DNA of 64,000 nt from the NCBI GenBank assembly GCA_022385805.1, contig MU277755.1, positions 11,913 to 75,912 on the forward strand. The letters run 5' to 3'. Positions 48,407 to 60,384 of the stretch are shown in pieces. Origin of the DNA: Pilatotrama ljubarskyi. Its lineage: Eukaryota > Basidiomycota > Agaricomycetes > Polyporales > Polyporaceae. Every line of letters begins with the position of its first letter. Within the stretch, counting starts at the first letter, position 1. The notes beneath the pieces are model-generated. The model was not told the origin of the DNA, did not search any database, and was given only the letters and a program-made list of their open reading frames with translations. Both the position numbers and the translations under genes were made by a program.

Positions 48407-49938
48407 ATGGACCCCTCAGTTCCCTTGGTCGTCGACAACGGTACCGGCGTGAGCGTCATCTCCATCGCTGGTCGTCGCTGAGGTACTCACCGTCCCCGCG
48501 CAGTTCGTGAAAGTGGGCTATGCGGGGTCTAACTTCCCTGAACATGGTGTGTACTATGACTGTCATGAAGATGTGTGTCATTCGTCCTTATCCCTCACGT
48601 CTTGTTTAGTATTCCCCTCTATTGTCGGTCGTCCTATTCTACGTGCGGAGGAGCGTGTCGCAGGCTCCGCCGTGATCAAGGATGTCATGATCGGCGACGA
48701 GGCTGCGGAGAACCGCAACTACCTCCAAGTCACCCAGCCCATGGAGCACGGTATCGTGCGCAACTGGGAGGACATGAAGCTCCTCTGGGACTACACCTTC
48801 AACGAGAAACTCCGCGTGGATACGCACGGCCGCAAGGTCCTCCTCACCGAGCCGCCCATGAACCCCAAGGCGAACCGGCAGCGAATGTGCCAAGTAATGT
48901 TCGAGGAATACGGCTTCCAGGGCGTGTACGTTGCGATCCAGGCTGTGCTCACCCTCTACGCGCAAGGTACGTTCGCGACGTTAGACACCCTGGTTAATTC
49001 CCCAGAAACTCAGGCATGCCAATGACACATGCTAGGTCTGACTACCGGCGTCGTTGTCGATTCGGGAGACGGTGTAACACATATCGTGCCTGTATACGAC
49101 GGCTTCTCTCTCCCTCACCTAACGCGGCGACTCGATATCGCTGGACGCGACGTGACGCGCTATCTGATCAAGCTCCTGCTCATGCGAGGATACGCATTCA
49201 ACCGGACAGCAGACTTTGAGACCGTGCGGGAGATCAAGGAGAAGCTCTGCTATGTGAGCTATGACCTTGACCTCGATACCCGGCTAGCGGAGGAGACGAC
49301 CGTTTTAGTGGAGTCTTACACCGTAAGTAATGCACGATATGGCACTCTGTTGACACATCATTGACACTTTACGCAGCTTCCCGATGGCCGAGTCATCAAA
49401 ATCGGGTCTGAGAGGTTCGAAGCACCAGAATGCATGTTCCAACCTCACCTGGTAGACGTTGAGCAGCCTGGAGTAGCAGGTAGGTTTCCGCGTCAAGGGA
49501 TGGGACGTCTTTAACCGTGTGGTACAGAAATGCTTTTCCAGACCATTCAGTCGGCCGCTGTCGATGTACGATCTGAGCTCTACAAGCACATCGTCCTTTC
49601 AGGCGGCTCAAGTATGTACCCCGGTCTACCAAGCCGACTGGAGAAGGAGATGAAGCAGCTGTACCTCACGCGCGTGCTCAACGGCGATCCCTCACGACTC
49701 AACGTACGTGTCCCGTTTCAAGTACCTGTCCATCCGTCTCTGGCTGATCAGCTCTACCACGCAGAAATTCAAGATCCGCATCGAAGATCCCCCGCGTCGG
49801 AAACACATGGTCTTCCTGGGAGGTGCTGTTCTCGCGGACATAATGAAGAACCGCGAAGAGTTCTGGGTGACGCGCGAGGAGTGGCTTGAGCAGGGCCCCC
49901 GCGCACTGGACAAGCTTGCTCGGGGAGAGAGCCAGTAG
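48407..49938 (+). CDS. ARP2: Actin-related protein 2, Arp2/3 complex
   Basis: Actin-fold subunit that, with Arp3, forms the template for branched actin filaments at endocytic sites. Seven exons (48407-48448, 48504-48546, 48610-48966, 49036-49322, 49377-49479, 49528-49703, 49765-49938) sum to 1,182 nt, 393 residues, the normal Arp2 length. Nucleotide-binding signatures are intact: [21 protein letters not shown] near the start, [27 protein letters not shown] in the middle and [17 protein letters not shown] near the C-terminus. The C-terminal [11 protein letters not shown] and [11 protein letters not shown] match the family. The start was set by the typical [12 protein letters not shown] beginning. 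Confidence 0.97.
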
Positions 49939-50321
49939 AATATCGCAGAGTCATGCAGGGCATGCGCACGCACCGAGAGCAGACCGGAGGAACGCGGACG
50001 GTTAGGCAGTACCATATTGCTGTAAAGATGAGAAGGAAGGATCACAAAACATACCAACGCGTCTGCCCATAGCAGCCCGCCCCAGCCCCAGGCCGAGGGA
50101 AATGGTGAGATGTCCGTTTGTATGTGCCCAATGGTTTTATACAGTGAAGACGTATTACTCTAAAGCATACTAAGCGGATATCCCGTGCGATAATGATACA
50201 TAGGTGGTGTATACGGTAGGAGTGAAGCTCGATGAGTGGTGGCGGAGCATTAGGTTATGCTGGCATACAGTGCAAAGGATAGCATGTCGATGACAGGGAA
50301 GGACAGTGGAGGAAAGGCATG
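49939..50321. other. Convergent intergenic spacer
   Basis: 3' flanks of ARP2 and the mitochondrial carrier gene. No further feature seen. Confidence 0.4.
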
Positions 50322-51483
50322 TCATGCCATCCGGAGGACCGCCTCGTAGATCGCGTACATCACTGCCGAGTTCGGGATGACACGCAAGAGATGGGCACTG
50401 AGGCCTCCGTACAGCGAACGGACGCCCTCTTCGGCAGCGACGAGCCGCAGAGTTTGCAGGAGGCCGGTATATTTCACCTTGCCGTTGACGAGCGGCTGTC
50501 GTAGTCGAGTTCGTAGGACCTGTACATGGTTCAGGTAGTGCTTGGGTAGAGAAGACGGGGCGACGCACCTCGTGAGGATATGTGATGAGCGAGGCGATAC
50601 ACTTCGCCGTACCTGCACTTCCCAGCATCCCTACCCATTCCTGTACGCCACCTTTACCCTCCGTTCCTGCCGTCATGAGCTTGAACCGTTCATACAGCAC
50701 CCACTGGATCGTCGTCTCCGTCACGCCCAGGTAACTCGCGCTCAATCCCTTGTAGAATCCCCGGACGCCCTCCTCCCGTAAAATCTTCTTGATCATCGCT
50801 ATTGACCCGTCAAAGAGCGAGCGGCCGGCAGACATCTCTGATGGTCGATGCGCGTCCAACTGCAGACGCGTTTTGACAACCCATATAGGGTTCGTCGCAG
50901 TGCCGGTAACGATACCAGCCAGGGCGGCCGCGGTGAGGTGTACCCACGAGTTCTCCTCTCCGTTGTTGAAGCGGTCGGCGATAATCCGCTTGCCGTTGCC
51001 ATACGTGAAGAAGTTGATGGAGCGTGCGGGGACGACGCCAACTAACGTTGGCCCCAGGCCCTTGAACAGCGCACGCGGAGATTCTTCGCGGTAGATATCG
51101 CTACGACCGAGACGACTGAGCCTCTAGCAAGAACTTCGATGGTATGTGTCCGAACTTACCGAAGGATATGGCCCGTCTCAACGAAGTGCCACAGCAAGTT
51201 CCTTCGTGGTGCTGTCATAGTCGCGACACCGTTACCCGCTATGCTAACACTTGAGACCTTCTCTTTGAATAGGTCTGACTGTAGGCGTGTCTTCACGACG
51301 TCGAAGGGACTCGTCACGATCGCCCCGCACATCCCGCCCAGCCTGCTTACGCATCAGTGCCGTGTCCATTGGGTTCAAAAGATATAGTACGCACCCGCCA
51401 GCGACGAGATGGTGCCATGATTTTTCGGGCAGCCAGCTGATTTTTGAAGAGCCGTCAACGGGTGTGGGAGGGGCGTCGGTCAT
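50322..51483 (-). CDS. Mitochondrial carrier, Rim2-like (pyrimidine nucleotide transporter)
   Basis: Inner-membrane transporter of the SLC25 family. Exons 51483-51395, 51342-51160, 51121-50569 and 50519-50322 sum to 1,023 nt, 340 residues. All three carrier signatures are present: SPFDVVKTRLQ, NPIWVVKTRLQ and YPHEVLRTRLR, each at the end of the first helix of a repeat, with the acidic/basic partners (LFKGLGPTLV, FYKGLSASYLG, LYGGLSAHLLR) following. The extended first repeat and the NPIWVVKTR motif resemble yeast Rim2 and human SLC25A33/36, which exchange pyrimidine nucleotides. Substrate is inferred from family resemblance only. An upstream in-frame Met at 51564 would add 27 residues; the Met at 51483 (MTDAPPTPVDG) seems more likely. 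Divergent from RPC8. Confidence 0.9.
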
Positions 51484-51830
51484 TTTGGAGGAGAGGTGGA
51501 GGTGGACGAGAGAGCTCGACGAAGCCAAATCCGAGCGGCCGCGTTGCTTCTCCAACCTGACCAAGTTTTTTGGCTACCGAGATAAGATTAGATAGACGCT
51601 TCATATGTGTTCGCTTGCGCCTTGCTTTACTCTGGCCGACCTCTCTCGGTAAACTCTGCATCCTCTCCGCTCTCGTGAAACTTCTTACGACGCTAGGCTA
51701 TACTGTGGAGTCTACCTACTGGATTGAGACAGCTTGAGCTGCACATAGTGTATAGAGGAACCTCCTTCGCTTGACCCGGTCCTGCCCCAGGACGAGACAC
51801 CTCCTGAAGGTTTGGGCTGGCAAAACACCA
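51484..51830. promoter_or_regulatory. Shared divergent promoter of the carrier and RPC8
   Basis: The start codons lie 347 bp apart on opposite strands. No clear core motif was identified. Confidence 0.5.
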
Positions 51831-52760
51831 TGTTCCAGCTCTCCGTCGTCAAGGTTGAGATTTGCTCGGTCTGACGTTGATATTATAATATACTGAAACA
51901 TGAGAATAGGATACAGTCGCAATTCACCCGTCACAGTTTGGTCTGCCTCCTCAGCAAGCGGTCACAAATGAGCTCAACAAGAAATATGCAAACCGCGTCC
52001 TCCATGACGTTGGCTTGTGCATATGCGTCTTCGACTTGTCAGAAGTGGGCGAAGGAAAAGTGAGATATGGTGATGGTTGTCTATGGTACAAAGGTCGGTG
52101 AGTCAAGCCATGGCATCTCGAAGAGGCTACGACCGATTCCTTCCAGTCGTGTTCCGACTTGTTGTATTCAGGCCGTTCGCGTCCGAAGTAATCCTTGCAA
52201 AGGTGAAATCGTCAGATGAAGATGGCATCCGTCGTACGTCTATCCCTTTAGGGTGTGCTCATCGGTCTCACTCGGAAGGCCCAGTAAGCGTCGGCTTCTT
52301 CGATGATATCTACATTCCGCTAGTCTACCTGCCAGAACCCACTGCTTTGTAAGTCGAGTTTGGGCAGCTATGTAGTTGATACGCTGAACCCTTGCTAGTG
52401 ACTCGCAGGAGCGTGCCCACTTCTGGCTGCCAGGATCCGAAGCCACCTCCTCACATGAACTGCTTGACTCTCCCACCGGTGACCGGATGTACATCGATGC
52501 TGGCGATGTGGTCCGAGTCCGTGTAGAGTCGGACCAGTTCCACGACGATGAGCCTGGACCCCCAAAAGCGCACGAAGGGGTGCAACAGGTACAGGAAAAC
52601 CGGCGCCCTCCATACACGATCACTGTACGCCAGTTACTCAGGTCTGCCGTTCTGTCCGCTTCAACTAATGGCCCTCTACCAGTGCTCTATGGCCGAGCAG
52701 GGCTTGGGACCCACATCATGGTGGCAGAATGCAGGCGTTGAAACGATGGACGAGGGATGA
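51831..52760 (+). CDS. RPC8: RNA polymerase III subunit RPC8 (Rpc25; Rpb7 family)
   Basis: Stalk subunit of RNA polymerase III needed for initiation on tRNA and 5S genes. Six exons (51831-51854, 51910-52093, 52147-52233, 52285-52348, 52399-52624, 52683-52760) sum to 663 nt, 220 residues, the usual size. The first exon is only 24 nt (MFQLSVVK). Recognisable blocks: DTVAIHPSQFG, NKKYANRVLHDVGLCICVFD in the N-terminal tip domain, FRLVVFRPFASEVILAKVKS, VGFFDDIYIPL in the OB/S1-like domain, and the C-terminal MAEQGLGPTSWW. The donor after 52093 (GTCGGT) is weak, and a stronger GTGAGT lies 4 bp downstream but would break the frame. The tail is slightly extended relative to yeast. Confidence 0.92.
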
Positions 52761-53915
52761 CTGGCGACGGCGTCACGTAGAGAAGCACGAGGGTTTGTGG
52801 GGAAGGTGCGCGATATCTCACACAGCCTGCATGCGTCTAAAAGAGCGCAATTCGCTGCTTAGGTTTACGGCGCAGACATACAACACCATGTATACATACC
52901 ATTCATTCTCTGCTGTTGTGCTGCTTTGCTCACGTGGAATGCGACGCTTGGTGTGATTTGGTGGCCCCTCCTCAGCCGAGGAGGGCAAAGCCGGTGCGTG
53001 GCTTTAAATTTGGTCTCTGGTTGTCTGTATTGCGAGGATGCCTGTGGCCCGACATATGATTCACTTCCAGCAGTGTGACAGCGCTGTGGGCGTACACAAC
53101 TGGCGTGCATTGCATGAGACTAGCAGTTCGTGTGTTGAAGAGGAAGCTGCGAGCGCACTCTCTGTTCCAACCACGTCATGAGACCAAGTGTAACTCCCAC
53201 CGGAGCCGCACAGATGCCTCACTACTGCGGTAAGTCGGTCCCGCTGGGGCTTCCGGGGGCCCCAAGCGCCTCCGCATGACATTTTGCTGAGCATGTGAGA
53301 TCTAACTACAGTTCGGAATGGTGCAGTCATCCATCTGTGCTCGTCCGTTCTCAGGGTTGAGGCAAGTGGTATTTCTCAACAGGCACTGCTCGTTTCATAC
53401 TCATGTTCACTCTGCGCCATGCATTTCAAGAGGATCTTTCCTAACTACGAACTGCAGCGTATGCGTACAGGATTTCCGAGCTTGGTTGTACAAGGTATCC
53501 ACGCATAGAGATAGATGCCAGTGATTCTCCACGGTAGATCCCCGCGGCGAGGTTCCCCCTTCCCGGAATCGCACTTGCGCCGCCGCGCCGCGCTCAGATC
53601 GGCCGGTACGGCACGCAAACGGCGAGCTGTATTTGCCCAGGCAAGCCGCTGTCTATCTCAGCACCATGCAAGCGTCAGATTGGCACCATATGAAGGCCTA
53701 GCTGCGAGCCTTTTCACATGCCCTCACATATCGCCGCACATATCAGCCCGCAAAGCAGCGCCTCACAAGGTCTCAGGAAGAAAACCGCTCGCCGGAACTG
53801 GACCGCGGCCAGAGGACGAGCGACGGGCTCGGAGTGAAGGGTATGAAATGCATGCAGAAGTGAGCTCCTGCTTCCTTCTCATAGAGATCGTCTATCCTCC
53901 TGACCGCCGCACCTC
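52761..53915. other. Intergenic region between RPC8 and the laccase relic
   Basis: No supported gene. A short hairpin (CCCTCCTC, loop AGCC, GAGGAGGG) lies near 52965-52985, and the stretch before 53916 may be the former promoter of the laccase copy. Confidence 0.4.
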
Positions 53916-54229
53916 GATGTCATTCTCTAGCCTTCGGCTCGCCTTAGGGATATTGGCCCTTTGCGGCAGCGTGTTCGCTGCGACTGGCCCCAGTGACCCA
54001 CCTCAACGTCGTCGACAGGGTCGTTGACTCGGACGGCTTCGTCCGTGACACTGTCCTTGGCGGCGGCATCTTCACTGACCCGCTCATCACAGGGAAGAAG
54101 GTATGCAGAGGATTGACCCTACCCGAGTCTGAGGAGCCCCCGACAGCTGTGCGACCAAGGAGATAATCTCCGCATTAACGTCGTCGACAAGGTGGTCAAC
54201 GAGACTATGCTGACGGAGGCTGTGACAGT
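53916..54229 (+). pseudogene. Laccase relic (signal peptide and start of first cupredoxin domain)
   Basis: The first exon (53916-54100) encodes a secretion signal (LRLALGILALCGSVFA) and, after a +1 shift at about 53992, the laccase-type start VTHLNVVDRVVDSDGFVRD followed by GGIFTDPLITGKK. After an intron starting GTATGC, the second exon continues GDNLRINVVDKVVNETML (to about 54229). The acceptor expected just before it reads AA instead of AG. All copper-binding His motifs, beginning with the HWHG expected next, are absent. Two independent lesions plus loss of about 90 percent of the gene make it a pseudogene. Such relics fit a laccase gene family shaped by duplication in white-rot-type fungi. 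Confidence 0.8.
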
Positions 54230-54929
54230 ACTATTAGTAGTGAGCATTCAGCGCTTCAGCCTGTGCTGATGGTCGTCCGAGTCGGTAGATAGTAAGGACT
54301 CATTCATGGGTGCGCTTCAGTGATGCCCCGCACCTGCTGAGGCTGTCTTCGCGTTCTGTGCTATCTATATGAGAGCGGTTGACGGCATGTTTCCTTCACT
54401 ACAAGTTGTAGTGGAAGGCGTGGCTGACGCTCGAGTTAGAGAGGATACAGCTGTGGGAAAATACATGTACACGGGTGACAGACCACGTACGAGCTCGCGA
54501 AGACTACCTCTCACACCATTACTGGCATGACACTTGAACAGCAGTAGATCTCCTTGAGCGAGTCCGACTTACCCATACGCGTGCTCATGCCCGGGATCTT
54601 GTGGACGCCCGTGACAAGGGTCACGAATGAGCTCAGCATGTCATTGCTGCACAGCCACTGAGTCGCCGTCGTCACGGTTGTACGCCTGCGTCGAGCAAGT
54701 TCTTCGGCTGTTCCATGCCACCACCAGCGGCCCTCACCCACGCGTCTGTCCTACGCTACTACAGTGGGCGTATCTACTGGTAATTTGTCGTCCTTGACCG
54801 CGTTTCTCTTCCTCCAGGTGTCGCTCAGTGTTCCGCGAGCTGCTCGCGATCTTGTACCACTTGCAGCGGGCTTCCAATCTCGGAGTTATAACAGTCAAGC
54901 TGTGTTGTACCACGCGCTCAAAGCCCAGT
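54230..54929. other. Intergenic region upstream of the FUSC-like gene
   Basis: No laccase homology was recognised beyond 54229. This holds the presumed promoter of the next gene. An in-frame Met at 54828 could extend that gene's N-terminus. Confidence 0.4.
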
Positions 54930-57900
54930 ATGAATACGGAAGGTCCAAGTAGGCCACAGGCGACCTCTGCTATACCCATTCCTCCTCCATCTCCCCGACC
55001 GTACTTCACCGACGCTTCTCGAGACTTAGTCGGCTCACCTGAACAAATCCATATCCAGGATGCCGGTCTCTACGCATTCATGGACACCGAGACGACGCCC
55101 TCGCCACTCACGGCTGACCAACCTAGGCCAGGTATCGAATCCAGACCAAGCTACCAATCACGGCCCAGCTTCCAGCGCAGCGTCTCCACCTCATCGCCGA
55201 ATCCCAAAAGGGGCGATCCTGTCACCCGCGTTCAGGAGTTGGCAGCCAGCTTCCTTAGACGCTCACACCGCGACCAACCTCGGGAGCGCGAATGGACTGT
55301 GTTCGGCCAACTAATGGAGGACGAGGCCCATCTGCGTGTCTCCTCCACGCCAAGGACGCCTGGGACTGCACGCTCCACAAAGCTCAACACACCCCGGCCC
55401 GTCAATGAAGACTTGCAATCGTACTTTGAAGGGAACACCTCCGCTACCGACAATCGCGATCCCTTTGTCACCCTTCCCTCACAGGAGACTGCTGAAGGAC
55501 GCGTTGGGTCCCCCGCAGGAGGAGAACCTGAATATATGCACGACACGAACCACAGTGACGATGATTCGGACGATTCTGACGCGGACCCTACTGCCCGAAA
55601 GCCAGCCTCCACTTCTCAGGCGCGACGCAGATGGCACTTCATGCCCCCGATACCCACTCTGTCTCCCTTATACCGGAACATCTTGAAGTGTTCCATTGCC
55701 TACTTCATCGGATCCTTGTTCACTTTCTCTCCATACCTATCCGGATTCATCGCGGATATCACCGGGGACGGACCTGGCGAGCGAATCCCCTCTCCGTCGG
55801 GACACATGGTCGCCACAGTGTGCGTAATGAGCTCTGGTTCCTTGAAGTTGAAGTTCGGTGCTGACTATGTCGCAGGGCTGTGTACTTCAATCCGGCGAAG
55901 ACATTGGGCGGGATGGTCGAAGCCGACGTATTCTGCACTATGGGCCTCCTATTCGCTACTTTCGTCTCCTTGACGAGTATGACCGTCTACTGGTTCTTTG
56001 AGCGGCAACCAGGGTTGGAATGGCTCGCCGACATACTCGTTCTACTGATGATCGGGATCGGAATGTCATTCGTAGCCTGGATGAAGGTTTGGATGGCGAA
56101 GCCAACCTTCAATACCGGTAGGGAGCAAATGTCCACATACTAGTGGTTCACCCGCTGATGGAGGCGTCAGCCTGCAGCATGACGGCCATCATCCTCTTTG
56201 TTGTGTAAGTAGTACATGCCATCATCAACTCCAGGTACTAATCGTGGATTGCGTTAGTGTGGTCAAGGAAGGAGGTCTCCAGACGCTCATGCAAGTCGCG
56301 TTCATTGTCATCGTCGGCGCAATCATCTCCAACGCAGTCTGCCTGCTCATTTGGCCGCAAAGAGCGACGAAGAACCTCCAGAATAACATGACAAAGACGC
56401 TAGAGTCTTTCTCGACGCTTCTGGGCATGCTGACGCAGACCTTCCTTCTTGAAGAGCCGCACGGCTTCAGTGCCGAGAAGCTGCAGCGCGCGGTTGAAAA
56501 CCATCAGTCATCTTTCACAAGCCTGAAGAAGAGCTTGGACGAAGCGCATTCTGAGCGATTCTTCGGAGGGCCGGGACGTCCCGGGGATGAGGCCCAGCTC
56601 CGCGGAAGTTCCGGACAAGCCTATCAGGACGCGATCGACAGCCTCAACCGACTTGGCCAGCACTTGAACGGTCTTAGAAGTGGAATCAGCTTACAGCACG
56701 AGATCATCAAGGGCTACAGGGAAGGCAAGGTCGTGCTGAAGAACACCTCGCGGGATCGTACCGGAGATCCATCGACAGCGAATGGGAAAGGAAAGCTTGT
56801 GGACGCAAGCATTGCATCCGCGTCCGCCCTCGACGAGGAGACTTCCTTGCTGCAAGCGGCGGCGACTGTTTTCGGCGATTTGATGGACGACCTCGGTCCA
56901 CCGCTCAAGGCACTCTCGGTGAGTTGCTCAGTCCTCCGCCCGATGTACTGCGAGCTGTCACTGAAACTCCGCCATAAAGACAACATGCACGACGACCCTC
57001 AAGCGTCTACGGGATGCATTCGTACACCCTCGCGACAATCATGATAGGACGACTATGCAAGCGGCCGACTTTCACGAGCTCTCTGAGAACGTGGAGCGCG
57101 CCCTGTTCACTTTTGAGAGCACCTCCAACCACGCTGTGCTGCGCCTATACCGTAGTGGCAACGTGTCAGGCGTCGATTCCCGCGCCTCCATCGCATCGTT
57201 GACCTCGGATAATCAGGTCCTAGCAGGAGACGAAGGCGAACACGTCTTCTTGGTATACTTGTGAGTTATCCCGCTGTCCAGCTGGCTGGAAGTACTAACG
57301 AGCAGTTCCGCAGTTACATCTTCACGCTGCAAGAGTTCTCTAGGGAGCTCATCTCGCTTATCGATGCCATGAGTCGCGTTTGCAGTATCGAGCGTGCCAA
57401 CGCAGCCCGCAGTGGTTTGTGGGGAAAGGTCAAGGGCGCCGTGCTGTTCAGCTCTCGACTTCGTAGCACCGTGGGACGTGGTACGAGGGAGAAACGCTCC
57501 AAGAGCATGCGCAAACGACTATGTAAGTCGTCATGCTGTCACGGTGACGTTTGTGCTCACGATGTCTGCTCCCAGCCGCGTTCTTCGTGCCTCAGCAGCC
57601 GCACCGGGCGGTGTCCTTCCCTAAAGTCACTCCGCATGCCCCCAACACGATCCAAACGCCCGCACGAGAGAACCTCACGTTCGTTGGGCGGGTGAAGCAA
57701 TCGCTCTGGGCTCTCGGCGCGCGCTTGAAGCAACAAGACATGAAGTACGCGATCAAGGCCGGTATGGCGACTGCTATGCTGGCAGCTCCTGCGTTCTTCG
57801 AACGCACAAGGCCGGTGTTTGTGGAGTATAGAGGCGAGTGGGCTTTGATCTCGGTGAGTGACGTCGACTTTCACTTCGTTCCGAAGTCGGACATCGCTCA

Positions 57901-59486
57901 TGCGTGGCTCTAGTTCTTTGTGGTCATCTCTCCCACCATCGGCGCGGTAAGTGATCTTGGGTACGGTCTACCTTCGCCGAGTCTAATAATGTTCATCGTA
58001 TAGACGAACTATCTCGGCGTCCACCGCGTGTTAGGAACTTTGTAAGACAGTGCCCCTGCACTTACTGGATTGCCGTGCAGACTGCTCATTTATCTAGGTT
58101 CGGTGCGGCGACCGCCTTCGCTATCTGGTCGCTCTTCCCTGAGAACCCATATGTCCTGTCAATCTTCGGCTTCTTCTACTCCATTCCCTGTTTCTACTAT
58201 ATCGTCGCCAAGCCTCAATACGCCACGTCCGCCCGCTTCGTGCTCCTCACTTACAATCTGACGTGTCTGTATTGGTGAGTAATCTCATGCTCTACGCGAC
58301 TGGCTAGCCGAGTCACGGTGTACCTTCAGCTACAATCTGCGTCAAAAGGACGTCGCCGTCTTCGACATCGCGTTCCATCGTGCTGTGGCCGTGACCGTGG
58401 GGGTCGTATGGGCCGCGATCGTGTCGCGGTACTGGTGGCCCGCTGAAGCCAGACGCGAGCTCAGTCGAGCCCTCGGAGAGTGCGTTGCCTCATTCTTGAT
58501 CTGTCGGCCCCAAGGCTGATGGCGATATGCCAGGTTCTGCTTGAACATGGGATGGCTCTACACGCGCTTGGTGGCGTTCAACTCGTTCTCGGACCACGAG
58601 CTCCAGCTGCATACTATCCAGGAGGAAAGCTCGCCTACGGAGGAGAGCCACCTCTTGACTGTCAACCCTGCTCTCTCTCATTCCATACAGCACTTCATGG
58701 CGATGTGAGGCGTCCTGCTCGGTCGTGTGAAGATGTGTGGACTGACCCGGCGACAGGGAGCTGCACCTTCAGATTAAGCTGATCGAACTCCAGGGCCTCC
58801 TGTCCCAGACCCAGCACGAGCCGCGTCTCAAGGGACCGTTCCCGGTCGCACTCTACAGGTCCATCTTGACGAGCCTGCAGACTATCCTGGACAGGATGCA
58901 TAGCATGCGATGTGTGACCTCTCGTGAGGAATGGTGCGTCTTGAAGCTCTATCCCGATGCACGTTCACGCTGACCGCGACCTCTAGGCACACGGTAGATA
59001 GGACCGTCCGTAGCCAGAAAGCGGCCCGTCACTAACCCTGGTTGTCTTCGCAGACCGTTAGGCGCGACTTCATCATCCCCGTCAACAGGGAACGACGGGA
59101 GATGGTCGGGAACGTCATCCTCTACTTCTCCACGCTTGCCGCAGCCTTCAGGCTCAAGTCCCCACTCCCTCCCTACCTGCCCCCGGCGGAGAACTCGCGG
59201 CAGCGACTGGTGCTCCACACATAACCGCTCCCTCGGCCGTTCCGTTGCTGACGATCCCCGGCAGGTCGACGCGATCCGCAAGCTCGACGTCGTGCGGAAC
59301 CGCGACATCAAGGGCTCGCGGCACCTGCTCTTCTTTGCGTACGCGCTCACCATGAAGGCCGTCATCCAGGAGCTGGACTACCTCGGCCGGACGCTGCAGG
59401 ACGCGTTCGGCGTGATCGGCGAGTCGCGCGAGGCGTTCGAGGCTCTCTTCGAGTATCATCAGCCCGACGCGAGCGCCACCGTGTAG
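54930..59486 (+). CDS. ArAE/FUSC-type multi-pass membrane protein (aromatic acid exporter-like), 1,241 residues
   Basis: Fungal relative of the fusaric acid resistance/aromatic acid exporter superfamily (ArAE_2_N and FUSC_2-like), with no established substrate. Sixteen exons, from 54930-55819 to 59265-59486, sum to 3,726 nt. Layout: a disordered Ser/Pro-rich N-terminus of about 240 residues; a first membrane block (ILKCSIAYFIGSLFTFSPYL; HMVATVAVYFNPAKTLGGMV; CSMTAIILFVVVVKEGG); a long cytosolic helical region; a second membrane block (YAIKAGMATAMLAAPAFF, FFVVISPTIGA); and a conserved C-terminal part (TTVRRDFIIPVN, FRLKSPLPPYLPPAENSRQRLVDAIRKLD). A 7-nt exon (58987-58993) is needed to join EEW to TTVRRDF in frame. 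An upstream Met at 54828 is possible. It may sit in the plasma membrane or ER. Confidence 0.9.
58987..58993 (+). other. 7-nt microexon of the FUSC-like gene
   Basis: GCACACG lies between an AG acceptor (CTCTAG) and a GT donor (GTAGAT). Skipping it would shift the frame into a stop at the next exon; including it gives the conserved W-x-TTVR-DF reading. Confidence 0.75.
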
Positions 59487-59786
59487 CGGTCGCGGTGGTC
59501 CGATGGATGGACACGCACAGTACGGTTAGATGCGCTGCAGTGCCGTGTCTCTTTTGCGTCATAGACTCTCCTGGATAGACTTTGGTACGCCGTCGTTCCT
59601 CGGCGCTGCACATCAATGTGGCTGCGATGGACTCTTCCTCTCTCTTCCTTCAAGGCTCGTTGCAATAGGGACGTTGACCCTACCTCGGCATTGGCCTGAA
59701 CGGTCAGATTTGAACGCTTGAACGCTCGACGGCGAGAAAGCAACACGGAAACTCTTTGTAAATATCGGCGAGGATTTTTGTCACAG

Positions 59787-60384
59787 GTGGTGATACACGT
59801 CTATGGATCGTTCTCGAGCCCGGCCCAAACAGCAGCAAGACCGCGCGCCGTCGCCTCGAGTCCGACGGCCGTAAGGGGATAGAGAAAAGCGGGAACGGCG
59901 CCGACAAGCAAGGCCCTGTAAAAAGCGAGCTCGAGCGGCGGCGCGAAAAGCAAAAGCAAATGCGCGACCTGAAGCTTGAAGGCGGAAAGCGAAGAGAGGG
60001 GATCGACGGAGGCAGACGTTCGCGAGCGGCCCTGAATACAACCGGTACGGTGAACGGATGGATGGATCCGGAGCGAAGCCAAGTACCCAAAGTTCGCTAC
60101 TAGCAGCGGGATGCCCCGGGGCTGCGTCGAACGCGGATCTGCGCGCGGAGCTGGAGCGCATGGAACGCCAGGCGCCGGGGCGAGAAGCAGAAGGGGAAGC
60201 AGAAGCAAAAGCAGAAGAGGATGGGGAGCGGAGGCTTGAAGGTATACAGAGCAGAGAGAAATTGCAGGGAACGGAGATGGAGATGGAGGACTCGGACAGG
60301 GAGAGAGAGAATGAGATTGAGAGGAAACGCGGTCTAGTCGACCGGGACGGCGCATGGGTGGGGGTTGCAGGGCAGAGAGAGTGA
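59787..60384 (+). CDS. Tentative small gene, highly charged protein, 5' end not found
   Basis: Exons 59787-60044 and 60104-60384 are joined by a 59-bp intron and keep frame through about 179 codons to a stop. The product is dominated by Lys, Arg and Glu (SELERRREKQKQMRDLKLEG; LRAELERMERQAPGREAEGE; DSDRERENEIERKR) and would form charged helix. No family is recognised. No start codon was found; upstream exons may lie in the 300 bp after the FUSC-like gene. The opposite strand has a longer Ser/Pro-rich open frame, which I regard as a shadow of the purine-rich sequence. It is convergent with the HSF-type gene. Confidence 0.35.
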
